From: DATGIQ01 sp035295665
GTDB taxonomy: Bacteria > Planctomycetota > Planctomycetia > Gemmatales > Gemmataceae
NCBI GenBank assembly: GCA_035295665.1
Contig: DATGIQ010000256.1
Span: 1-20,034 of the forward strand
DNA: 20,034 nt
Direction of reading: 5' to 3'
Positions 1-6,597 of this stretch are shown one piece after another. The translations under genes and the position numbers were made by a program. The notes under the pieces were generated by a model. The model searched no databases. It was not told where the DNA came from and saw only the letters and a program-made list of their open reading frames with translations. Each line of letters starts with the position of its first letter. The stretch's first letter is position 1.

Positions 1-770
1 TGGGCCAGGATGCGGCCGTCGTAATCGACGATCATGCTGCCGCCCGGCCAGCTAAACGGTGGGTAATGGTGCGCCTGGGCCCCCTGGTTGGCGGCAACGA
101 CATAGGCCAGGTTTTCCAGGGCCCGACAGCGGTTAACCAGCGTCCACCAGTCCATAGGAGGCGTCGCGCCCCAGGGATCCATGTAAGCCGAAACGCGGAT
201 CAACACCTCGGCACCGGCCAGGGCCAATTGGCGGATTGCCTCTGGAAAGAGCCAATCATAACAGATGGCCACGCCCAGCCGACCGATCTCCGTTTCGGCA
301 ACGGGAAACAGTTCCTCCGGGTAACCCGGGAGATCATGGGGACTCGCATGCACCTCCCACGGAATCCAGGGATGGACTTTGCGATAGCGCGTCAACAACC
401 CGTCGGGTCCGATCAAGCAGGTTGTATTGAACACGTGGCCCGGGTAGCGATCGTCGCGTTCCAGGAAGCTGGCCGTTTGGATGTAGATGCCGTGCTGGCG
501 TGCCTTGTGGTGGTAGCGCTCCGTGTAGTCGTTTGGGATGGGCACGGCCAAGCGATCGAGCAGCTCCTCCACGGTCGGGTAAATCGGTGCCGCATGGCCG
601 AACTCCGGGAACACGACCAAGCGTACGGAAAAAAACGGCGCATAGCCCAGGACGGCCCGGTCAATCATCGCCAGCATGGAATCGACCTGGGAATGGATTC
701 CGCTACGGTCCCGAGGGTTGGGCAGGTCCGTCTGACACGCGGCGGCATAATAACGGACGTCGGCAGCCAT
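1..770 (-). CDS. Carbon-nitrogen hydrolase (nitrilase superfamily), 3' end outside window
   Basis: Reading the minus strand from the ATG at 770 gives 256 uninterrupted codons that leave the window at base 1, so the C-terminus is missing. The nitrilase Glu-Lys-Cys triad is visible in order: Glu56 in VFPEFGH, Lys131 in RYRKVHPW and Cys170 in GVAICYDWLFPE. The family hydrolyses C-N bonds of amides, carbamoyl compounds or nitriles in the cytoplasm. The CYDWLFPE context and the later RALENLAYVVAANQ stretch suit an amidase or carbamoyl hydrolase, but the substrate cannot be told. There is no signal peptide. A GGGAGG sits about 11 nt before the ATG, and the upstream SAM-hydrolase gene ends only 26 bp away, so the two are probably cotranscribed. 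Family call is strong; specific activity is open. Confidence 0.9.
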   Translation of the reverse strand, partial: MAADVRYYAAACQTDLPNPRDRSGIHSQVDSMLAMIDRAVLGYAPFFSVRLVVFPEFGHAAPIYPTVEELLDRLAVPIPNDYTERYHHKARQHGIYIQTASFLERDDRYPGHVFNTTCLIGPDGLLTRYRKVHPWIPWEVHASPHDLPGYPEELFPVAETEIGRLGVAICYDWLFPEAIRQLALAGAEVLIRVSAYMDPWGATPPMDWWTLVNRCRALENLAYVVAANQGAQAHHYPPFSWPGGSMIVDYDGRILA

Positions 771-796
771 GATTGTTGCGTCCTCCCGGCGGCGAT

Positions 797-2461
797 TTAC
801 ATCGCGGGCTTCTGGATCTCCGTGTCCTGGAAGGGAACGCCGATCACCGCGGTGGCGGCATACTCGCGTCCATGGACCTCAACCAGACCGCGGCGTACCT
901 GCACGTGCCAAAGGAGCTGGCCCCGGAAATGGGTCAGGAGTCTCCCAACATGATCCTCTGGATCGGTGCAAACCAACGTTGCCAACTGCTCTCCCGGCTG
1001 GAGGGTTTTGTACTGTTGCCCTTCGATCGTGTCTCGTTCCTGGGGCCGCTGGCTCGGGCTCCACGGCAACGGTCCTCCCCAGAGCCGATCCCGGCCAATC
1101 TCCAGGCACGTATAGGGCTTCTTGCCGCTGGAAAGGCCTTTCCAACTCCGGTCGAAGAACGGATCGGTCGGACTGAAGACGACATCCTGGGAAATGTTGT
1201 GCACCAGCAAATGCAAGACCAGCGAATCGTCGCCGGCCGGCTCCGGTACAAATCCCGGCCGGCGAAATACCAGGCGGCGCAACTCGACATGCTGCGGCGT
1301 GATTTCCAGGTCGCCCAGCCGGATGGTCTGTCCCAGCTCGACCTTCAGCTTTTGGGGCAGACCGCGGTCGGGGGCCACACGGTCGGAAATGATCACGGCT
1401 TGTTTTTGGTGTTTGGCCCCTTTCAGGTCGCCCTCGCGGTCCGGCAACACCTCAAACGGATCCCACGCTTGCGGCCGCATCAACAGGATCGCCACCGCAA
1501 TCGTGGCCAGTATGGAGTACGAAATGAGCGGCACCAACACCAAAGCGATGAACACGCCGCTCTGCATCCCGCGGTGTACGGTCCGTCGGGGAATGGCCGA
1601 GGAAAACGTCTCCATCGCCAAGGCCGCGCCGGGATCGATGCCCGATCCGGACGCGGGCGGGGAGGGATCGTGCTCGGCCGGCGTTACCAGAACCGGCGAT
1701 CCGACCTGAGCATCCATCTGCTGAGCAGCGTTGCCGTTGGTGACCGCGATTTCCAACATCCCATTGCTCGAAACCAGAGCCACTGCTGTCCCGGGCTCGG
1801 CTTCGGCGTAGGATCGGACGCGCTGCCAGATTTCCTGGCCGGCCACTTGAATGCGGGGCGTGCCGGTCACCATCGCCAAGGACTCGCCAGGAATGTTCGT
1901 GATCAGATTCCCAAAGTGGTCGACGAACAGCACCTCACCAGCCAGGCGTCCCGGTTCCAGTGTTGGTTTGGGGAGCTCGCACCGGACCCATGCTTCAACC
2001 TGCGGTCCCAGGGTACGCGGATCGGCGCCGACGCTGAGATGGCCGGCGACCGACGCCAGGATATCTCGGCCATGAAATGTGGCACTCACCGGATGCCGCC
2101 AGTAACGCGGCTCCGCAAGGCGAAGGACCAGGGGTGCCGAATTGGCCAACGAGATCAATTCGGTCCAGCAACCGTTGTCGGGGACGAGCAGTCGATGCCC
2201 GGCTACTTCGACATAGAGGAGCGCACGCTCCGTCCCCACGCCGGGATCGACGACGATCACATGGAGCGCGTCCGGGGGAAAATGAGGGACGGCACCGGAC
2301 AGGAAATAGGCTGCATACGCAAGATTTTGCGGTGGAATCTGGTGACTCAAATCGAGTATCCGAGCACTCCGATTGATGCCGAGGATCACCCCCTTCATGG
2401 CCGCGACGTAGGGGGACTCTTCGCCAAAATCGGTGGTGAGCGTGATGATCGGGTCAGACAT
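797..2461 (-). CDS. SAM hydrolase (DUF62) fused to a membrane-anchored C-terminal domain
   Basis: This 554-aa protein starts at MSDPIITLTTDFGEE; the frame stays open upstream only because it reads through a palindromic repeat. Residues 1-262 match S-adenosyl-L-methionine hydrolase (adenosine-forming; SAM hydroxide adenosyltransferase). The expected Asp-Arg-His set is present as Asp72 and Arg79 (VDPGVGTER) and His130 (FHGRD), followed by DHFGNLITNI and the SNGMLEIAVTNGNAA motif. The family cleaves SAM to adenosine and methionine. It usually ends near residue 265. Here a Pro/Ser-rich linker (263-300) leads in frame to a hydrophobic helix (about 303-328) and a 225-residue beta-rich region, probably outside the membrane and loosely DUF4352-like. 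The fusion could be genuine, or two genes joined by loss of a stop. The nitrilase gene follows 26 bp downstream. Confidence 0.85.
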   Translation of the reverse strand: MSDPIITLTTDFGEESPYVAAMKGVILGINRSARILDLSHQIPPQNLAYAAYFLSGAVPHFPPDALHVIVVDPGVGTERALLYVEVAGHRLLVPDNGCWTELISLANSAPLVLRLAEPRYWRHPVSATFHGRDILASVAGHLSVGADPRTLGPQVEAWVRCELPKPTLEPGRLAGEVLFVDHFGNLITNIPGESLAMVTGTPRIQVAGQEIWQRVRSYAEAEPGTAVALVSSNGMLEIAVTNGNAAQQMDAQVGSPVLVTPAEHDPSPPASGSGIDPGAALAMETFSSAIPRRTVHRGMQSGVFIALVLVPLISYSILATIAVAILLMRPQAWDPFEVLPDREGDLKGAKHQKQAVIISDRVAPDRGLPQKLKVELGQTIRLGDLEITPQHVELRRLVFRRPGFVPEPAGDDSLVLHLLVHNISQDVVFSPTDPFFDRSWKGLSSGKKPYTCLEIGRDRLWGGPLPWSPSQRPQERDTIEGQQYKTLQPGEQLATLVCTDPEDHVGRLLTHFRGQLLWHVQVRRGLVEVHGREYAATAVIGVPFQDTEIQKPAM

Positions 2462-2482
2462 AGCTTGGTAGCCAACCTCATC

Positions 2483-2608
2483 TTCCTCTCGTTCCCAAAC
2501 TCGGTTTGGGAACGGCAAGGCGGGAAACTCCGTTTGCCGAGAAGGTAGCAATCGCGAAACGGAGGTTCGCAGCGTGCGTTCCCGAACCGAGTTTGGGAAC
2601 GAGAGGAA
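2483..2608. repeat. 126-nt imperfect fold-back element (two inverted NSVWER-type palindromes)
   Basis: Two 25-nt units lie in opposite orientation: 2490-2514 is a perfect palindrome (11-nt arms, 3-nt loop) and 2577-2601 is the same with one mismatch. Each is flanked on its outer side by TTCCTCTCG or its complement. Inside them CTCCGTTT (2528-2535) pairs exactly with AAACGGAG (2557-2564), with 12-13 nt between inner and outer blocks on each side. The whole element can therefore fold into one long hairpin. It lies between dusB and the SAM hydrolase gene and is read through by spurious frames giving FPNSVWER-like peptides. It resembles a REP/REPIN or MITE-like unit; no transposase is nearby. Confidence 0.8.
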
Positions 2609-2651
2609 AAGCAAGGGCGAGGCACCGCACTCCAACGCGGAACATAAATCC

Positions 2652-3704
2652 TCACCGAAAATGCTCTTTGACCAGCCGGCGGAAGGCATTCAGATCGCGC
2701 ACCTGATGCACTGCTGTTCGGAACGCTCCAAAGTCAGGCACAAACTTGGCAAAATAGCAACTGGTGCGGGGCACACGCCGCAGGGCAACGTGCGATCCAT
2801 AATAGCGGAATTCGCCCTCCACCAGCCGCAGAAGGACTTGGCCACGTTCGCTGGGCAGCGGGCCACGAATGCCTACGTTCCCTTGCAGCAAGGCCCGTGC
2901 TTGCCGAAAGATCCACGGATTCCCAAGGCAGCCGCGGCCGATGGCCACGCCATCGGCCCCCGTTTCACGCAGGAAGCGAAGGGCGTCCTCGGCTTGCCGA
3001 ACGCCGCCGCTGCCGAGCACCGCCATCCGCACCGCTTGCTTAACCCGTGCAACGACGCTCCAATCCGGTCCGCCGACGTACGCTTGGGCCACGCTTCGCG
3101 CATGGATATCGACCGCGGCGGCCCCTGCCTCTTCCGCCGCGCGTGCCACAGTGACGGCGGTCTCATGCTGACCGTCCGGACCACTACGGATTTTGAGCGT
3201 GACCGGGATCGACACCGCCCGAACGACCGCAGCCACGATGCGGCCGATGGCCGGCGGGTCACTGAGCAAGGCTCCTCCCTCGCCGCGGTTCAATAACCGG
3301 CGAATAGGGCATTCAAAATTCAAATCAACGAGATCGAAGCCCCGCTCCTCGACGACCCGGGCCGCTTCCGCCATGATCGCCGGATCGGCGCCGCTGATCT
3401 GTCCGGCACGGGGCGTTTCTTGGGGCGTGGTGTGCAAAATCCGCAGCGCCCGGCGCTCGCGTCGGGCCACACCGGCCGCATCCACGCGCTCCGTGCAGAC
3501 GAGGCTGGCGCCGAACTCCTTCATCAGTAGCCGAAACGGATGGTTCGTGTGCTCCTCCATCGGAGCCAGCGAGATGGGATGAGCCAGGCGAATTGGGCCG
3601 ATCGTGCGTTCGCCGCCGAACCGTCTAGCGACCGCCGCGGGAGTTGCGACTGGCGGGAGAGGCTGGTCGGCCCCAACGTCATTTTGCGCGGCTAAGATAT
3701 TCAC
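2652..3704 (-). CDS. dusB: tRNA-dihydrouridine synthase, DusB-like
   Basis: The 350-aa product is an FMN-dependent TIM-barrel enzyme that reduces uridine to dihydrouridine in tRNA. Visible signatures are LAPMEEHTNHPFR (47-58), the catalytic Cys132 in LNFECPIRR, Lys172 in TLKIRSG, His202 in DIHARSVAQAY, and phosphate-binding GSGGV (232-236) and IGRGCLGNPW (256-265). The family more usually has APMAGVTDxPFR and NxGCPxKKV, so this is a divergent member, and assignment to the DusB subfamily is less certain than Dus. The GTG start at 3704 lies inside the 3' end of efp (26-nt overlap), which suggests translational coupling. No strong Shine-Dalgarno precedes it. The first 30 residues are low-complexity and may not be part of the fold. 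Confidence 0.9.
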   Translation of the reverse strand: MNILAAQNDVGADQPLPPVATPAAVARRFGGERTIGPIRLAHPISLAPMEEHTNHPFRLLMKEFGASLVCTERVDAAGVARRERRALRILHTTPQETPRAGQISGADPAIMAEAARVVEERGFDLVDLNFECPIRRLLNRGEGGALLSDPPAIGRIVAAVVRAVSIPVTLKIRSGPDGQHETAVTVARAAEEAGAAAVDIHARSVAQAYVGGPDWSVVARVKQAVRMAVLGSGGVRQAEDALRFLRETGADGVAIGRGCLGNPWIFRQARALLQGNVGIRGPLPSERGQVLLRLVEGEFRYYGSHVALRRVPRTSCYFAKFVPDFGAFRTAVHQVRDLNAFRRLVKEHFR

Positions 3705-4248
3705 CGGTGCGAGTATCGACAGCCACCATTTCGCCGATGCCGACGAACGGCGGCACGGTTATCTTTAGGCCCGTTTCCAAAATGGCAGGTTTGTACTGGG
3801 CAGCCGCGGTCGCTCCTTTGACGGATGGCTCGGTCTCGACGACTTTCAATTCAACCGTGGCCGGCAGTTCGAGACTCAGGGGCTTCCCCTCGTACATGAT
3901 CACATGGGCCTTTTCCCCTTCTTTGAGGTAGAGCATCAATTCTCCGACCAGCTCGTGCTGGAGGTGGTACTGGTCGTAGGTCTCGCTGTCCATGAAAACA
4001 TAGCTGTCGCCATCTTTGTAGAGGTATTGCATCTCGCGCTTATCGAGGTACGCCTGCTCGACCTTGTCCTGGGGACGGACGCGGTTGACGGCGATGGAGC
4101 CGGTCTTCAGGTTCTTCAACTTGAGTTGCAGAATAGCCCGCCAGTTCCCCGGCGTGTTCAAATCACGGTCCACCACCGTATAAAGCTGGCCGTCATCGCC
4201 GACAATTACCATGCCCTTGCGGACCTGGCTATACTCAATGGAAGCCAC
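3679..4248 (-). CDS. efp: Translation elongation factor P
   Basis: The product is 189 aa, normal for bacterial EF-P, which binds between the P and E sites and rescues ribosomes stalled at polyproline. The three-domain architecture is complete: the KOW-like domain (QVRKGMVIVGDDGQLYTV), the middle domain and the C-terminal OB domain ending KVDTRSGEY-like (AVDTRTGEYLSRAK). The GTG start at 4248 is chosen because GGAGG stands 5 nt upstream and the N-terminus ASIEYSQVRKG aligns with the family; the frame extends further upstream but without support. The loop that normally carries modified Lys (PGKGQA in E. coli) reads PGNWRA, placing Asn35 at the modification site. The 3' end overlaps dusB by 26 nt. 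Confidence 0.96.
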   Translation of the reverse strand: MASIEYSQVRKGMVIVGDDGQLYTVVDRDLNTPGNWRAILQLKLKNLKTGSIAVNRVRPQDKVEQAYLDKREMQYLYKDGDSYVFMDSETYDQYHLQHELVGELMLYLKEGEKAHVIMYEGKPLSLELPATVELKVVETEPSVKGATAAAQYKPAILETGLKITVPPFVGIGEMVAVDTRTGEYLSRAK

Positions 4249-4475
4249 GAATACCTCCGTCGATTTGAAAAAAGACTTCCGGGGCACCGATGCAGAAATC
4301 CAAATACTCAGACTATCAAAAAGCTGAAGAATTGAGAAGAGAGTCTGACCAACTGAGTAACCTGGGCGCCCTACGGGTTTTCCGACTGGGCGTCCGCTTG
4401 GCATCGCATCAAGTTGCGATTTCACGGCAGCGCACCTAGACTGAACTCTGGTCTCGATCCTCATGAGGGGCATCC
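4249..4475. promoter_or_regulatory. Divergent intergenic region between efp and mnmA with a candidate mnmA promoter
   Basis: This 227-bp gap must hold promoters for both directions. For mnmA, TTGCGA (4414-4419), a 17-nt spacer and TAGACT (4437-4442) make a plausible sigma70-type promoter about 34 nt before the start, with four of six matches in each box. GAGGGG (4465-4470) is the mnmA ribosome binding site. I saw no convincing promoter on the efp side. No gene is seen here; the open frame upstream of the efp start looks spurious. Confidence 0.35.
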
Positions 4476-5564
4476 ATGCCGGCACGTGTCGTTCTGGCCA
4501 TGAGCGGCGGAGTGGACAGTTCCGTGGCCGCCTATCTCTTGAAGCAGCAGGGGTACCAGGTCATCGGCCTGTTCATGCGCACCGGGGCCCACGGTGCCGA
4601 ATCCGACCGCCAACCGGCCCACAAGAAGGGCTGCTGTAGCGCCCTGGATGCCGGAGATGCCCGCCGCGTCGCCGACCGGCTGGATATTCCATTTTACGCC
4701 CTTGATTTCGAAGCCGATTTCGGGCGCATTATCGACTACTTCACGGACGAATATCTGGCCGGCCGGACGCCCAACCCTTGTGTGGTGTGCAATAGCTGGT
4801 TGAAGTTCGGCAAACTCTGGTGGTATGGCCGGCAACTCGAAGCCGACTACATCGCCACCGGCCATTATGCCCAAGTGGCAACTGTCGCCGGTCAACCCCA
4901 TCTGGAACGAGCAGTCGATTTGGAAAAGGATCAATCCTACGTTCTGTTTGGCTTACAGCGCAATATGCTGACGCGTCTCCTTTTCCCTGTGGGCGGCTAT
5001 CGCAAGGAGCAGATCCGGTCCCTGGCCCGTGCCGCCGGATTGGGACTGGGCGATAAACCGGATAGTGTAGAAATCTGTTTCGTCCCCGACGGCGACCACG
5101 GCGCGTTGATTCGTCGCCGCCGGCCCCAGCTCGCTACCTCCGGCCATATCGTCGATACCGGCGGCAAGGTGTTGGCTGAGCACGGCGGCATCGAAAACTT
5201 TACGATCGGGCAGCGCAAGGGGCTCGGTTTCGCAGCCGGCCAGCGCCGTTATGTCCTTCGCATCCTCCCTGAGGAGCACGAGGTTGTCGTGGGGAGTCGC
5301 GAAGAATTGCTGGCTCCGAGTTTGCTCGCTTCCCGCGTCAACTGGCTGCTCGACGAGCCTCCGTCCCAACCGCTGCGCTGTTGTGCCAAGATCCGCTATC
5401 GACATCCAGCAGCTCCGGCCGAGGTTCGGGTGCGGCCGGACGGCACGGTCCGGGTGGACTTTGTCGAGCCGCAAAGCGCAATCACACCGGGACAGGCGGT
5501 CGTCTTCTACGATGGTCCCCGGGTCCTCGGCGGCGGCTGGATTGAGGCAGCCCTGCCATGCTAG
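4476..5564 (+). CDS. mnmA: tRNA-specific 2-thiouridylase MnmA
   Basis: This 362-aa cytoplasmic enzyme adenylates and thiolates U34 of Lys, Glu and Gln tRNAs. The ATP-binding PP-loop SGGVDSS is at 10-16. The two catalytic cysteines are both present: Cys102 in NPCVVC and Cys201 in SVEICFVPDGDH. The KDQSYVLFGL motif (151-160), FTIGQRKGLG and the C-terminal beta-barrel domain are complete, so the enzyme should be active. The ATG at 4476 has GAGGGG 5 nt upstream. The stop codon overlaps the first possible start of the following sigma factor gene, so mnmA appears to lead a three-gene operon. An IscS-type sulfur donor is expected elsewhere in the genome. Confidence 0.97.
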   Translation: MPARVVLAMSGGVDSSVAAYLLKQQGYQVIGLFMRTGAHGAESDRQPAHKKGCCSALDAGDARRVADRLDIPFYALDFEADFGRIIDYFTDEYLAGRTPNPCVVCNSWLKFGKLWWYGRQLEADYIATGHYAQVATVAGQPHLERAVDLEKDQSYVLFGLQRNMLTRLLFPVGGYRKEQIRSLARAAGLGLGDKPDSVEICFVPDGDHGALIRRRRPQLATSGHIVDTGGKVLAEHGGIENFTIGQRKGLGFAAGQRRYVLRILPEEHEVVVGSREELLAPSLLASRVNWLLDEPPSQPLRCCAKIRYRHPAAPAEVRVRPDGTVRVDFVEPQSAITPGQAVVFYDGPRVLGGGWIEAALPC

Positions 5565-6232
5565 GAGTTGCACGCTCATTGGGCGATGGCTTTCCTCGGA
5601 CCTGGCATCCGCGTATCGTAACGGATATGGACAGACAGGGAACGCACATTGAGCAACCAGGAGCGGCCAATCCGGCCCAAGCTGGTCCGCCGCCTACTAT
5701 CGAGGAGGTCTTTCGGGACCATGCGCCGCGCATCTACAACTTGGCCCTGCGGATGCTCGGCAATGAGGCGGATGCGGAAGATGTAACACAGGAAGTGCTC
5801 CTCCAGCTCGTCCGCAAGCTCGATACGTTTCGGGGAGAATCCGCGTTTCCGACCTGGCTCCATCGGATCACGGTGAACGCGGCCCTGGCGTACCGTCGCA
5901 AACGGGCTTCCCGCGAACAGCATCATGTCCATGATCCGCTGGACACCTTGTTCGAAGAAGGCAAGCACGCAGCGCCGGTCCGCAATTGGTGGATTCAACC
6001 CGACAAGGCGGCCGTCGACAAAGAGACCCAGCGCCTCATCGAACAAGCAATTGCAGGCTTGCCCGAGATTTATCGGGATGTTTACGTCTTGGCGGATGTC
6101 GAAGGGTTGGCAAACTCCGAAATCGCCGATATGCTCGGATTAAGTGTGCCGGCGGTGAAGAGTCGTCTGCACCGAGCCCGATTGCTGATGCGCAGCGCCC
6201 TGGCTCCCCACTTCGAAGAGGTGCCGGCATGA
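5558..6232 (+). CDS. ECF-type RNA polymerase sigma factor (SigW/RpoE-like)
   Basis: The 224-aa product carries sigma70 region 2 (about 48-118: VFRDHAPRIYNLALRMLGNEADAEDVTQEV and FRGESAFPTWLHRI) and region 4 (about 155-210) with the helix-turn-helix GLANSEIADMLGLSVPAVKSRLHRAR. It lacks regions 1 and 3, as ECF factors do. The start is uncertain: the ATG at 5558 overlaps the mnmA stop by 7 nt and has a GAGG 10 nt upstream, while an ATG at 5627 would give 201 aa with a weaker site; both keep the full domains. The stop overlaps the start of the anti-sigma gene by 4 nt (ATGA). It probably redirects RNA polymerase to a stress or envelope regulon, with the next gene product holding it inactive. Confidence 0.92.
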   Translation: MLGVARSLGDGFPRTWHPRIVTDMDRQGTHIEQPGAANPAQAGPPPTIEEVFRDHAPRIYNLALRMLGNEADAEDVTQEVLLQLVRKLDTFRGESAFPTWLHRITVNAALAYRRKRASREQHHVHDPLDTLFEEGKHAAPVRNWWIQPDKAAVDKETQRLIEQAIAGLPEIYRDVYVLADVEGLANSEIADMLGLSVPAVKSRLHRARLLMRSALAPHFEEVPA

Positions 6233-6480
6233 TGACTTGCCGCGAGCTGACCGAGCTGCTTCTCGAATTCGTTGCGGGGGAATTGTCCCAGGAGCAAATT
6301 CAGCAGATCAAAGACCATCTTGACGACTGTCCTCCTTGCGTCGCAATTCTCCAGACGTATCGCTTGACCGTCCAACTGACACGCCAGCTTCCCTGTCACG
6401 CCTTGCCTCCACCTTGTGAGCAACGACTGCGTGCGGCCTTGGCAGAACAGTGGAAGCAGCAACTCTCCGGCAACGCCTAG
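6229..6480 (+). CDS. Soluble zinc-finger anti-sigma factor (ZAS type)
   Basis: The 83-aa product begins with a four-base ATGA overlap with the sigma factor stop, the classic arrangement for a sigma/anti-sigma pair. It has the zinc anti-sigma motif His30-x3-Cys34-x2-Cys37 preceded by Cys4, a plausible fourth ligand as in RsrA/ChrR-type domains. Helices 5-16 and 20-31 fit the putative zinc-finger family. No transmembrane segment follows, so this is a cytoplasmic factor rather than the membrane-bound kind. Two further cysteines (56 and 63) near the C-terminus could take part in redox switching, but that is inference. A second ATG at 6232 is also possible as the start. Confidence 0.85.
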   Translation: MMTCRELTELLLEFVAGELSQEQIQQIKDHLDDCPPCVAILQTYRLTVQLTRQLPCHALPPPCEQRLRAALAEQWKQQLSGNA

Positions 6481-6541
6481 AAGGCGAGCGATCGCTATCT
6501 GTCGCCTGCACATCAGAACAGCTGATCGCGCAAGCGCCAGC

Positions 6542-6567
6542 TGCTACAATCGAACCCCGGTTCGATT
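6542..6567 (+). promoter_or_regulatory. Extended -10 promoter with overlapping palindrome upstream of mcrB
   Basis: TGCTACAAT (6542-6550) fits an extended -10 box (TGn plus TACAAT, five of six matches); no clear -35 is present. A perfect palindrome with 9-nt arms and a 2-nt centre (6548-6567) begins within the last three bases of the -10 and covers the expected start site near 6557. That is where a repressor would block initiation, so it may be an operator for the restriction genes. It could instead act as a 5'-end RNA hairpin. mcrB starts about 40 nt downstream. Confidence 0.5.
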
Positions 6568-6597
6568 CCCTTGGGTTTTAGCGCGATTGGCTCCGCC

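Noticed and set aside
66..953. Plus-strand frame of 295 codons at the left edge
   Set aside because: It lies opposite the nitrilase gene, whose Glu-Lys-Cys triad is complete on the minus strand.
773..2548. Long plus-strand frame (591 codons) opposite the SAM hydrolase gene
   Set aside because: It is the antisense of a gene with clear catalytic motifs; its own translation has no domain and is rich in Arg, Gln and His as expected of a shadow frame.
6551..6570. tRNA T-arm lookalike (GGTTCGATTCC) upstream of mcrB
   Set aside because: The required five-base T-stem does not pair and no acceptor, D or anticodon arm lies upstream.
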